Position numbers and translations under genes: made by a program. From positions 1-27,766 of the forward strand of contig JWZX01002037.1 in assembly GCA_001275005.1 (NCBI GenBank): a stretch of 27,766 bases of DNA, in the 5' to 3' direction. Positions 10,201 to 18,337 of this stretch are shown one piece after another. Every line of letters begins with the position of its first letter. Positions within the stretch are counted from its first letter, which is position 1. Source of the DNA: Chrysochromulina tobinii (Eukaryota > Haptophyta > Prymnesiales > Chrysochromulinaceae). The notes beneath the pieces were generated by a model. It saw only the letters and a program-made list of their open reading frames with translations, had not been told where the DNA came from and did not search any database.

Positions 10201-10758
10201 TCAGCCTCGCTCTCAGCCAGGCGTGTGCGCGCGTGCTGGCGCATCTCCTCACGCATTCGAGCGCCGCAGCGTCGCCGTCCGCGCCTCCCCTCCCCACAAG
10301 CTTTGGCGCTCATCTCGGCGCTCATGGCGTTACCGAGGGACGTTCCCGCTCAGCGATCTCCACGGAGCCCCCAGGCCCGCACGCAGGGCGCCACGCTGTC
10401 GGTGCCGCCCGCGAGGTGCCACTATGCTCAACACGACGCTCTGGCTGCGGCCTCGCCTCGCCGTGCCCGCTTGTGCAGCTCGCCGCCCTCGCCGTACTTC
10501 ACTCAATCGCTGACCAGAGTGACAGGCTGCCCGGCGGCGACGGGCGTGCGCTGGCGCGGTTGCGCTGGCGCGATGACGACACCGCCGCTCGCTCCCCCAG
10601 GGCCAGTCGAGGCGGCGGTGCTGCAGCAGCACGTGCAGCTGGCACTCGCCGACGACGCGCTGCTCACAAGCAGCGCGCCACCCGTTGGATACGTCGCACA
10701 CCCGGTCAACATCGGCCTGCTGCTGCCTTTGCCTGCTTGTGCTGCTGGCACTCGGTGA
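7287..10758 (+). CDS. Large armadillo/HEAT-like repeat protein
   Basis: First ATG of the frame is 7287; exons 7287-10545 and 10601-10758 give 1138 residues. An in-frame 63-base segment, 10416-10478, also has splice borders and may be removed. The N-terminus has armadillo-like helical repeats with the typical signatures AARLLANLAYQPTHKGTIVESGGL, split as AARLLANLA and GTIVESGGL, then AAAAIGNLASG and AARALSNLSLC followed by HLIQSGA. More appear near residues 660-800 (LALGGIVPALLRL, GALLCAITRHGEVGAHCLQHGAL). Such proteins are scaffolds; the partner is unknown. Disordered linkers between repeats contain three in-frame minisatellites (separate entries). A Cys-rich stretch CESCRLC lies near residue 590. 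It has no signal peptide or membrane segment. The C-terminal 52 residues depend on the 55-base intron; without it the reading frame runs on in arginine-rich, non-coding-like sequence to 10982. Confidence 0.78.
8508..8570 (+). repeat. 21-base tandem repeat, 3 copies
   Basis: Three in-frame units beginning GCGCCCGCTGCTCATC, at 8508-8528, 8529-8549 and 8550-8570, the last with a changed end. They encode SAPAAHH repeats in a linker of the armadillo protein. Confidence 0.9.
8826..8873 (+). repeat. 12-base GC tandem repeat, 4 copies
   Basis: Four exact units of GGCGGCGGCGCG encode a Gly/Ala linker (GGGA repeated) inside the armadillo protein. Confidence 0.9.
9783..9926 (+). repeat. 39-base minisatellite, 3.7 identical copies
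   Basis: Units start at 9783, 9822, 9861 and 9900; the last is 27 bases. Each encodes the 13-residue unit SPGRLGGACIETG in the armadillo protein. The copies are identical at the DNA level, so the expansion is recent or homogenised. Confidence 0.95.
10416..10478 (+). other. Possible in-frame intron of armadillo gene
   Basis: 63 bases, donor GCGAG/GTGCCA, acceptor CGCTTGTGCAG/CTC. The length is a multiple of three, so both spliced and retained forms keep frame. The encoded peptide is Ser/Arg/Cys-rich, unlike the helical LAALAVLHSIAD that follows, which favours splicing. Confidence 0.5.
10546..10600 (+). other. Last intron of armadillo gene
   Basis: 55 bases, donor GACGGGC/GTGCGC, acceptor GCTCCCCCAG/GGC, phase 1. 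It switches to the frame encoding PVEAAVLQQHVQLALADDALL and ending at TGA 10756-10758. Confidence 0.65.
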
Positions 10759-11394
10759 GGGTGACCTCTGACCGGGTCGCGGGGGATGTCACTCTCTCAC
10801 ACCGGCTAGAAGCCGAAGAAACAACAGAACTCAGCTCGCGCAAGATGGCGGCGCGGCGCGCCTTTGCCTTTTCCACCGTTTTCATAACCGGCGTTGGGTA
10901 TCGTGGTCCGGTGCGTGTCACCGCTCTGAGCGGTGGTACACGTCACGGCTCACGGGTGTACACGTCGCTCGTCTTTTATTAAGATATTAAAACCCGACCC
11001 CCGGCATTACACTGGACTATGGGATCCTAATATATGGGATGGGATGGGATAGGCGGCGGCATGGGCATGCTGGTAGCGCCTACAATAATATGGGATCTAT
11101 TTGCACATGGATCTATTTGCACATGGATCTATTTGCCGCATCTCGTCCGTGTGGCATCCATCAGAAGCACAGAAGATCCATCAGAGGCGTCTCCGATCCC
11201 ATCAGAGAGCATTCCTTACTATGTGTGCATGCACCTGGGTGCTCGTCGTACAGGTGCGTCCTCGCAGCCGAGCTGAGCGTCGCTAAGGCTTCGGGCGGTC
11301 ACCACGACGGCAGCTACCCAGCCACGTCGTGGCCTTCGCGGCAATAACATATTCATTTGATGAGCGACGCCAATCATTCGCCCGCCGAGGCCGG
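10759..11394. other. Convergent intergenic region with short tandem repeats
   Basis: These 636 bases lie between the ends of the armadillo gene and the disordered-protein gene. An AT-rich patch at 10975-10992 may mark the armadillo poly(A) region. GGGAT pentamers recur at about 11034-11052. A 16-base unit GGATCTATTTGCACAT repeats 2.75 times at 11093-11136, and CCATCAGA-like octamers follow at 11157-11210. No gene is supported. Confidence 0.5.
11093..11136 (+). repeat. 16-base tandem repeat, 2.75 copies
   Basis: Exact units GGATCTATTTGCACAT at 11093-11108 and 11109-11124, then 12 bases of a third copy. Confidence 0.9.
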
Positions 11395-13176
11395 TTAGGC
11401 CTTCGATGCATGCTCGAGGCCTGTTAGGCCTCCGACGCAATCGCTTTGGGGCGCGCAGCCACGTCGAGCTGGCGATCCCGTGCGATCTCCCATGCGGAGC
11501 TGGGATGCCACGGCCAGGATATCATCGTACGGCTCGTCGTTCGAACCGAAGGCACAGGCCGACGCTTCCTGCGGCTCGTGGGAGGCGCGCGGCTGGCGGC
11601 CGTTGGCGAAGCAGAATGGAATGAGCGGGCTCGCAGCCGGCGAGCATCTTGTCGGCTGCGGGGAGGCACGCGGCTGCCGGCCGTTGGTGAGCTGCACGCG
11701 CACGGCTGCGTCGACGGGCTGGAACCACATGCGAGAGGGGGTGGGCTGCGGAGGCGGAGTGTGGAGGCGAGGTGCGGAGGGGCAGCGTGATCCCATGGCC
11801 AACTCTGACTCGGACCTGGTACGCTTGACACCGCCGCGTATGGCCTGCGGGGCAGACATGGGCTGCCCACCACGGCGCGTGCGCGCCAACGACGGCAACG
11901 ATGGCGAGAGCGAGCTACGCGAGCGCAGCGCCGCGTGGGCTGCGAGTACTTCCTCGTGCAAGTGCTGGCCGTGCAGGTTGAGATCGAAGGACGCTGGAAG
12001 AGCGGGCCGTTGAGGCGGAGGCGACTTGGAGTGGAAGGAAGGAGATCGTTGAGATCGTTGGCGAGGATCGGGGGGAGGTGAGAAGGAGTGGAAGGAAGGA
12101 GATTGTTGAGATCGTTGGGGAGATCGGTGAGATCGTTGGCGAGGATCGGGGGGAGGTGAGAAGGAGTGGCCATAGGATGAGCGGGAGGCCGGCCGGGCGG
12201 ACAGGCTCCGTCCGCACCGCCAAGTCGCAGACGCAAGCAGCCGAGACTCGCCTCCCAGTCGCTGGAGCGACTTGGCCTCCGCATCTGGGACTTGGCACTT
12301 GATTTGGCACCCATCGGCATGGCCCTCGACGTGTCTGCGAATGCACGTCAGCGACTTGGACTTCGGCAGCGGCTGTGCCTCATTAGGAACGATGTCTTTT
12401 GCGCCCGAATAGGCCGCGGAGCTCCTCGCCCGTACGCTCGTGCTCGATGCGTAGCTGCTGATGCGCCCGATGAGCGGCATCTGCGGGCTTTGCCTGCGGC
12501 GAAGGTCCGTGGGCGTTGTCGATGCGATGCCGTCGGGCCTGGCGTTGATTAGCGCCTCGATCTTTACGTCATCCGCCAGGTGCGTCGGCAGCCGCTCCAG
12601 CTCGTCAGGCTCGTTAGGCTCGGGCGAGAAGGACGATCCACAGGCCGAATATCCACGGGCCGAGAACGAGGGCCGGGACATGGCCATCGCCGAAGAGACT
12701 TGCGTGGACGCCCATGAGGCGGCGGTCGACGTTGTGCCGAAGGCGCGCCCCTGCGAGGACACCCTCGCAACCAACTGGCTGCCAGCACTAAACGCGATGC
12801 CACCTTGCTGCATCATGACTTCGGCAGTTGACAGGGTCGGCCCCACACATAAAAGGTCGATGTCGTCCTGCGTCGGCGCGGCGGGCTTCACGGCGATGGG
12901 GGGCCGGTGCGCATCTTGCGCGGGTACCCAATCCTCGAGAGAGCTTCTTTGAACGGAAGCTGCACGACGCGCCCGATCAGCGGAGCGAATCGGCCGGAAG
13001 GTGCACCTGCTGCTCGGCCGCGACGGCGCGAAGGTGCGCCTGACCTGAGCGGCTGGACTGATTGCGCCGCACGTGGCATTTTGCGACACATTTTCAACGA
13101 GAGGCGGGGTCATTGGGTGGATCAGGATGCCAAAGACAGTCGGCATCTCGCTCTTGTCGCCAGAGACGGTCGACAT
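11395..13176 (-). CDS. Ser/Pro/Arg-rich disordered protein of unknown function
   Basis: I do not recognise this protein. The first ATG of a long open frame is at 13176 and the stop is TAA at 11395, giving 593 residues. It is low in hydrophobic residues and rich in Ser, Pro, Arg and Gln, so probably mostly disordered. Short proline-directed Ser motifs are frequent (SFSPPPDPRQRS twice, RSPQRS, SPSFHS, KSPPP), suggesting phosphorylation. A 26-codon duplication is visible in its middle (separate entry), and NGRQPRAS occurs twice near the C-terminus. There is no signal peptide or membrane segment. The first about 25 residues (MPTVFGILIHPMTPPLVENV) are the most ordered-looking part. The frame is long and uninterrupted, but the opposite strand also has open frames, so the coding call is moderate. 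An upstream exon is possible. Confidence 0.5.
   Translation of the reverse strand: MSTVSGDKSEMPTVFGILIHPMTPPLVENVSQNATCGAISPAAQVRRTFAPSRPSSRCTFRPIRSADRARRAASVQRSSLEDWVPAQDAHRPPIAVKPAAPTQDDIDLLCVGPTLSTAEVMMQQGGIAFSAGSQLVARVSSQGRAFGTTSTAASWASTQVSSAMAMSRPSFSARGYSACGSSFSPEPNEPDELERLPTHLADDVKIEALINARPDGIASTTPTDLRRRQSPQMPLIGRISSYASSTSVRARSSAAYSGAKDIVPNEAQPLPKSKSLTCIRRHVEGHADGCQIKCQVPDAEAKSLQRLGGESRLLASATWRCGRSLSARPASRSSYGHSFSPPPDPRQRSHRSPQRSQQSPSFHSFSPPPDPRQRSQRSPSFHSKSPPPQRPALPASFDLNLHGQHLHEEVLAAHAALRSRSSLSPSLPSLARTRRGGQPMSAPQAIRGGVKRTRSESELAMGSRCPSAPRLHTPPPQPTPSRMWFQPVDAAVRVQLTNGRQPRASPQPTRCSPAASPLIPFCFANGRQPRASHEPQEASACAFGSNDEPYDDILAVASQLRMGDRTGSPARRGCAPQSDCVGGLTGLEHASKA
12051..12169 (-). repeat. 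41-base exact duplication within coding sequence
   Basis: The 41 bases at 12051-12091 recur exactly at 12129-12169, offset by 78 bases (26 codons). They give the repeated SFSPPPDPRQRS segment of the Ser/Pro/Arg-rich protein. Related GAGATCGTTG decamers lie between the copies. Confidence 0.9.
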
Positions 13177-13488
13177 CTGCCTGGCGTCCGAGTCTCCGAG
13201 AGCTGCGCGCGCGCGAAACAAGCCTGAATCTCGAAGGCTCCAAAATCCCCTCGTCGCCCATGTTTCGAAATTTTTCCCGGCAGCCCAAACGGAGATTTTC
13301 GTCTGCAGACCAAACGGAGATCGCAGTCATCAATTGGAATTTCTGAGAAAAATTAAACCACACCTGAGGCACTGTGAGAAAGCTCCCCCACAGCAGATAC
13401 ACCAGGCCCGAAATTGTGTCCTGCAGTATTAGTGTAGCGCCACAAGTGCTGCTACTTGTGTGCTGCCTCTCCTAGCGGGCAGAGCGTG
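13177..13488. other. Spacer between two minus-strand genes
   Basis: These 312 bases hold the 3' end of the Sec14 gene and the upstream region of the disordered-protein gene. The centre (13260-13360) is distinctly A/T-richer. The 11-mer CCAAACGGAGA occurs twice, at about 13287 and 13310. No gene is seen. Confidence 0.4.
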
Positions 13489-14964
13489 CTAGAGTGTCGC
13501 CTCGGCGTCGTAGCGCTCGCACGCCTTCAGGAGGAAGCGGTCGCCGTCGAGGCTCGGCCCGTAGCCGCCCAGCTCCCGAGGCGTACTCTCCCGCTCAAGG
13601 TCACAGCCGCCCGCACTCGCCGGCGCGAAAAAGTGCGCGTGCTCCTGCCCGGGGCGCACGAGCACGAAGCGCTCACGCGTCGTCGTAGGCACCCACAGCC
13701 GGAACACGTTGAAGACGAGTCGGAAGGCGAGGCCTGGACGATAGAAGTAGACGCGGTGCAGCGTCTCCGGGTATTGTCGCTCCATGAGGCGCAGCGCCTC
13801 CTTGAGGACTCCGAGACCAGAGAGCGTTGGGTGCTGCGCCAAGTGCGGCAGCACCGCAGCGGGCTGCTCCACGCTCCCTGCGCCGTCCGCGTCCCAGTAC
13901 CGGCCCGTGCCTTTATGACGCGCCATCTCCTCCGTCGGATAGGAGCCTACGTCGAGGATGTACGAGCCCTTGGCTCTGGCGCCGCAGCTGAGCAGCATGT
14001 GCGCGGCCCTCTCGACGACAAAGAGCGCGGCGCGCAAGTGCTGCGCAGGAAGCATCCTGTCGGATGGCTTCCATCCGGGCGCCGAATCGTCAGTCATCAA
14101 CGTGACGCGCCCGATCATCACCGGAATCCCGGCGCGCGTACGCAGATCAGTGACACCAAAGTAGACGCACGCGCCAGCATTGCTCGCGTGCATGATCAGC
14201 CGCCGCGCCATGCCGCGCTTGTGGAAGTCGGTGCAAGCGTACTCCTTTCGAAAGCGCGCGGTCTCTTCCAGCCGCTGTGCTGTGCGCGCCACAAGCTCCG
14301 TATCTGATTTTTGCGACCGGCGACGACCGCCGGCGGCATTGCGCTCGGCATTGAGAAACCGCGCGAGAAAACGGTCGCTTATAAAGCCGTCGCTTCCTAA
14401 GATCGGGTCCGATCGAATCTCTGGCTCGAAGCGGGGTCGGATGTCGCGCCGCCACACGCGCTTGAGCTCAGCGAGATCGGCGTCATCGTCGCTGTCGTCC
14501 ACGTCGCCGCTGGGCGGTCCCAACACAGCAGTGTCGACGCCCATGTCACCATTGGCTGTGGCGACGACGGGTTTGTGGGACTTAGCGGAGGACTTGAGGA
14601 CTTGAGGCTCATCCTCGGCCATGGCATTCGATGGCTCGGCGGCTCCGCCCCTGGCCAGGTGCGTGCAAGTGTACGGCTGAGACAGTGGAGCGGTGCTACC
14701 ACCGAAATCGGGAGCCGTTCTGCGGCGTGGAGCTCTCGAGTATGTGACTTTTGGCAATGGCGATGAAGGCGATGATGGGGCAGTGCCGAAAACAGGGCGG
14801 GCGGAATCACCCCCAAGTGCACCCCCGAAGACCAACTCGAGCCGCCGGCTCAAGTGCTCTGCAATGAGCTGCGCGACAAGCACCACGAGAAGCAGGAGCA
14901 GCCAAGTTGCGAAGCCCTCTGTCTTGAGCAGCGCCGCCGCCGGTGGAAGACCGCCGACGTCCAT
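13489..14964 (-). CDS. Membrane-anchored Sec14/CRAL-TRIO lipid-transfer protein
   Basis: The first ATG is at 14964 (an in-frame GTG lies six codons earlier); TAG stop at 13489, 491 residues, no intron needed. Residues about 18-38 form a membrane segment (TWLLLLLVVLVAQLIAEHL). An acidic, Ser/Pro-rich linker with DDSDDDADL follows to about 170. The CRAL-TRIO N-lobe begins near 190 (FISDRFLARFLNAERN), and the lipid-binding fold spans about 240-450, with the family's end signature YPETLHRVYFYRPGLAF followed by RLWVPTTTRERFVLV. The tail has PRELGGYGP, like the usual LP-ELGG. Sec14 proteins move or present phosphoinositides and other lipids between membranes. The N-terminal anchor suggests an organelle contact-site or endomembrane role, by inference. 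It is divergent to the coiled-coil gene that starts at 15289. Confidence 0.87.
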   Translation of the reverse strand: MDVGGLPPAAALLKTEGFATWLLLLLVVLVAQLIAEHLSRRLELVFGGALGGDSARPVFGTAPSSPSSPLPKVTYSRAPRRRTAPDFGGSTAPLSQPYTCTHLARGGAAEPSNAMAEDEPQVLKSSAKSHKPVVATANGDMGVDTAVLGPPSGDVDDSDDDADLAELKRVWRRDIRPRFEPEIRSDPILGSDGFISDRFLARFLNAERNAAGGRRRSQKSDTELVARTAQRLEETARFRKEYACTDFHKRGMARRLIMHASNAGACVYFGVTDLRTRAGIPVMIGRVTLMTDDSAPGWKPSDRMLPAQHLRAALFVVERAAHMLLSCGARAKGSYILDVGSYPTEEMARHKGTGRYWDADGAGSVEQPAAVLPHLAQHPTLSGLGVLKEALRLMERQYPETLHRVYFYRPGLAFRLVFNVFRLWVPTTTRERFVLVRPGQEHAHFFAPASAGGCDLERESTPRELGGYGPSLDGDRFLLKACERYDAEATL

Positions 14965-15288
14965 CTTCAACCGGGAATTCACAAGGGGTCTCCACTATTC
15001 TCCAACTATTTTCTCCACAGGCGCTCGAGCCCCTTCCGCACGGTTGGTTTCCCACAGGGTCCGTCGAGACGCAACGTCGTCACAAAAACCGCAACGCGTC
15101 CTACGCAGTGATCCATATTTAGAAGGCCCCTAATGAGATTCATTGAAGGCGCTCGTTCCACACAAAAACACAGGGCCGCCCCAAAGTGCCTCTTGGGCCG
15201 TCCATTGTGCATTTGAGGTCCCGTCCATCCCAAAGGCCCGGAAACTCACTACTGCTACCCGCCCACAGCACACTGGCCCACGACGACC
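14965..15288. promoter_or_regulatory. Divergent promoter, Sec14 / coiled-coil gene
   Basis: 324 bases between opposed start codons. It is less GC-rich than the flanking genes. I see no TATA or other clear element; the role is inferred from layout. Confidence 0.3.
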
Positions 15289-16344
15289 ATGATGGCAAGC
15301 CGCAAGACGACCATGATGGCAGAAGAGGATATCCCACAAGAGATGGCCATCAACTGGCTTCGAGGGTGCTGGCCGTTCCGCGCACCAACAGGCTCGATTG
15401 GCGAAGGAATCGGAGAGGTCATCGAAAAGGCAATTGAGTGCATACATGCACCAAGCAAGCAGAGCCACGAGAAAGGTGTAGCAATCGGCAGAGCCTTCGA
15501 GCCTATGCATGCGAAAAAATACTGTCACGAGAAAGGGCTGTGGGTGGGAGTGAACGATCAGCACAAGCACGTCTCCCATGATGAGCAGCCCCCCAGCAGT
15601 GAGATATGTTGGGACGCTCACTGGCCACTAGCCAAGCCGCCACCTCACCACTACATGGGTCCCAAGGTTACCGTAAGAACGGGAAATCGCCGCCAACAGA
15701 ACGCCGCGCACGTGGCGGCGATTGAAGCTCGTGAAGAGCTTGAGCTGGCTACAGCGCGAAAAGTTGCGGCAGAGGCTGCGCGACGCGCTTTCGAGAGGGC
15801 CAGGGTGCAGCCGATGCAAACGAAGACACCCGAACCCAGGTTCGGACTCGAACGCAACCGTCAATTTACGGTCTCACAATCGGAACTCCAATGGCAGGCC
15901 ACAACGACGTCACAAGCCGGGCTCCCTGCTGCTCCCACGCCTGGCTCCGCTGCTTGGATATCCGCCTCACTTGCCGAGCAGGCCAAGATGGTGGAGAGTT
16001 CGAGAATACCGCATCACATGACTGCCAAGCAGATGGTGACTCAATCGGAAGCTCAGACGGCGCGTCGGCAGAATCAACTGCTGGAGTCTGTGCGCCTTTC
16101 AGAGACGAAGCGCGCCAACCTCAAAGCATATCGTGATTTGCAAAAGAGGCTGCAGCAGGAGCGCCAGGAGCGCCAGGAGCACAAGCTGCAGGCTATTGCA
16201 CGTGTTGGATTCGGCGCAAGTGGACAGTCCATTGGTGGTGCACCGGCGGCGGCACCGGCACCGCCGACTGCACCGGCGGCGGCACCCGCCCATGAACCCG
16301 CCCAGGCTGATAGCATCCACTCGCCGTCGGCGCTGAGTGTTTGA
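15289..16344 (+). CDS. Putative coiled-coil protein, unrecognised
   Basis: An open frame of 351 residues from ATG 15289 to TGA 16342-16344. The second half looks like protein: a helical Ala/Glu/Arg stretch at about 145-175 (AAIEAREELELATARKVAAE), a conserved-looking centre, and a charged coiled coil at about 250-300 (KAYRDLQKRLQQERQERQEH) before an Ala/Pro tail (APAAAPAPPTAP). The first about 120 residues are rich in His, Cys, Trp and Met and less convincing, so translation may really begin at the ATG at 15655. A 16-base repeat (GACGACCATGATGGCA at 15282 and 15306) duplicates the start region. No family is recognised, and no signal peptide is seen. Overlapping frames on the other strand weaken certainty about the first half. 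Confidence 0.45.
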   Translation: MMASRKTTMMAEEDIPQEMAINWLRGCWPFRAPTGSIGEGIGEVIEKAIECIHAPSKQSHEKGVAIGRAFEPMHAKKYCHEKGLWVGVNDQHKHVSHDEQPPSSEICWDAHWPLAKPPPHHYMGPKVTVRTGNRRQQNAAHVAAIEAREELELATARKVAAEAARRAFERARVQPMQTKTPEPRFGLERNRQFTVSQSELQWQATTTSQAGLPAAPTPGSAAWISASLAEQAKMVESSRIPHHMTAKQMVTQSEAQTARRQNQLLESVRLSETKRANLKAYRDLQKRLQQERQERQEHKLQAIARVGFGASGQSIGGAPAAAPAPPTAPAAAPAHEPAQADSIHSPSALSV

Positions 16345-16843
16345 AGAATCAAGCTACGATGATCTATACGGAAAGCACTGAACCCCTGGCGCTTGAAGCG
16401 AGGCGGCGGGGTCGGTCTTAGGCGCTAGGGTCGGTCGGTTCTTGGCGTTGCACACGGGACCGAGCAGCGAGCAGGACGCCTGGTTAGCACCGGACGGGCG
16501 CGGCTGCCGGCGCGGCGACTGGCATTGCTCCGCAGGATGTTGTGCCCATGCGTCGCATGAGCGGAGTTGAGCCCTATCCCATCGTGGTTGCGTCTCAGAT
16601 CGGGAGATCCACATTGTGGACCAGCCGCGTCACAGCACCGGTCGCGCCGCTCAGCCGGTCCGCTCACAAGACCCGAGAGGTCAGTAGAGCACAGAGGCCC
16701 AGAGGGACCGGCGACTCGATACAACAAATAACATTTAAGGAATGATTTATAAGGCTTAAGTCTCGAAAGAGCCCTACAGCTCAGCTTCAGCTCGGTACGC
16801 CGTACCGGCTCGTGTCCGCGACGGCTAGTACGGCGTCTAGTAC
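16345..16843. other. Convergent intergenic region
   Basis: These 499 bases lie between the ends of the coiled-coil gene and the fucosyltransferase gene. GGGTCGGT occurs twice near 16408-16435. GTAC-containing words cluster at 16797-16850. An AT patch at 16721-16755 may be a poly(A) region. Nothing else is recognised. Confidence 0.4.
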
Positions 16844-18103
16844 CTAGTACTTGAACCCGTCGATCACGTGTTTGATCGAGCGACCAGCCTCGCGCACGGT
16901 CTTGCGCTCGAGCGTCATACAAAACGAGGCGCCACAGCCGCAGTAGACGCGCCCGTTGACGTCGACTGCGTGCGTCATCTCGCCGCGCGACACCTTGCGC
17001 GCGTACATGAGGTCGTGCACGAGGATGGCCACATTCGATGAGAACGACGCGATGAGCGCCTCACAACCACTCATCAGCAGCATCTGCGCGATGAGCACCA
17101 TGCCCTCATCCTTGTGCAACGCGCGCCCGGCGGCGACCTTGCCCTTGGCCGCGTCCTCGAGGCTGCCGTACAGCTGGCCGAGCCGCTCGTTCCCCTGCCG
17201 GATGTTGACAAACTTATTCTTGGCCGACATGTCCATCACGAAATAGGAGCTCGGGATCCAGTACGCGCCAAATGGGCGCAGAAGCGGCGGCATCGCGTCA
17301 AAGGTGGCCTTGTCTTCGGAACCCAGGAAGGCGCGCAGTCCCTGTTGCACCCCTGGGTACGCCCAGTACCCCCACGCCTTGAAAGACTGCGCAAAGTCGG
17401 CGAAGCTGCGCTGCGCCGTCCGGTGGTCCTCGGTGTGCTTGTCGGTGCGACGAATGTGCATCGCCACGCAGCTGCTACTGTTGGCGCCGCCTGCTGCGCC
17501 CTGCACGCGCCCCACCGTCACGATGCCGGCGCCGGCGCCGTCGCGTCCGAGGGCGAGGCCGCCGCCGCCGCCGCCGGCAGGAGGCTGCACGGTGCCCTCC
17601 ATGTTGCCAAGCAGCTCACGGCCGAGCGCGCGCATCTCCCGGTTGGGCCGGAAGAGGTACGCTGCGAGCTGCGCGTGGTACCACGCCTTTGAGTGCACGC
17701 CCTGCAGCCCGGCGATCCGCGAGAGCCTCTTGCGCGGCAAGTCGAAGCACCATTCGATCTTGACACTCTCAACACGCCTGTGTGCCCTTCTAGATGTGCG
17801 GCTAGGGTTAGCCGCCATGGTGCAATTTGTCGGCCGCTCAAAGTAGCACTCAAAAGAGCGCGAGGCACATCGTAGCGGGTTGACATAGTGCGAGGTCGGG
17901 AAATGGTACACCTGCCGCTGCATCAGCGCGCGCACAAAGTTGAACTTGAGCGACACCATCTGCGCGCCAAGGCCAAGTGCGTAGAAGTAGTCTTGCCGGG
18001 CGCGAGCGCCTACGGTCATGCTGCAGTCAGTTGGGTGTTGCCGTTCCAAAAGCCACTGCTGGAAGCGCTGCGCGTCAGCCATCTCGATGCTCACCGGCGC
18101 CAT
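16844..18103 (-). CDS. GT23-like (FUT8/NodZ-type) fucosyltransferase
   Basis: ATG 18103, TAG at 16844, 419 residues. The GDP-fucose-binding loop is HIRRTDK at 216-222 (FUT8 has VHVRRTDKVG). A second hallmark is FSSNVAILVHDLM at 354-366, matching FUT8's TFSSQVCRVAYE. The segment QHPTDCSMTVGARARQDY followed by GLGAQMVSL resembles the FUT8 start of catalysis (QNPKDCS…GCQLH), and SKAWYHAQLAAYLFRPN resembles its acceptor-side helix. FUT8 adds alpha-1,6-fucose to the N-glycan core GlcNAc, and NodZ to chitin oligomers; the acceptor here is unknown. Unlike typical Golgi enzymes there is no signal-anchor: the frame upstream has a TGA 21 bases before the ATG. An unseen upstream exon (possible acceptor GGACCAG/AAAATC) could supply one. 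A Gly-rich insert lies at 176-205. It is divergent to the EGF gene, 234 bases away. Confidence 0.83.
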   Translation of the reverse strand: MAPVSIEMADAQRFQQWLLERQHPTDCSMTVGARARQDYFYALGLGAQMVSLKFNFVRALMQRQVYHFPTSHYVNPLRCASRSFECYFERPTNCTMAANPSRTSRRAHRRVESVKIEWCFDLPRKRLSRIAGLQGVHSKAWYHAQLAAYLFRPNREMRALGRELLGNMEGTVQPPAGGGGGGLALGRDGAGAGIVTVGRVQGAAGGANSSSCVAMHIRRTDKHTEDHRTAQRSFADFAQSFKAWGYWAYPGVQQGLRAFLGSEDKATFDAMPPLLRPFGAYWIPSSYFVMDMSAKNKFVNIRQGNERLGQLYGSLEDAAKGKVAAGRALHKDEGMVLIAQMLLMSGCEALIASFSSNVAILVHDLMYARKVSRGEMTHAVDVNGRVYCGCGASFCMTLERKTVREAGRSIKHVIDGFKY

Positions 18104-18337
18104 GTTGATTTTCTGGTCCCCTCAGGATGTTTCACACCTTTTCCGCCTGCTCAACTCCGCAACTCCGAAACCCATGCCTGTTAAGGTGACACTCTAAATA
18201 CAATATGTACTTCTGGCTGAGTCGAAGCAAGTCCCGAAAAGGAATACACTTCGACTTCCCTTTTTAGTCAGGGCCTGGTCAATGCAGGACGGCTGCACAC
18301 CTTCCTCGAAAAGCTCAATCCACAACCCATCGCTACA
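18104..18337. promoter_or_regulatory. Divergent promoter, fucosyltransferase / EGF gene
   Basis: 234 bases between the two start codons; AT-richer than the genes, especially 18181-18265. It may drive both genes. No defined element is recognised. Confidence 0.4.

Noticed and set aside
10759-10982. Continuation of the armadillo frame to 10982
   Set aside because: The unspliced frame turns Arg-rich and featureless; the 55-base intron gives a helical, protein-like end at 10758.
15130-15621. Minus-strand frame with hydrophobic stretches (163 codons)
   Set aside because: Overlaps the start of the plus-strand coiled-coil gene and the divergent spacer. Its Cys/His-rich content has no family match, so neither reading is certain and I favour the plus strand.
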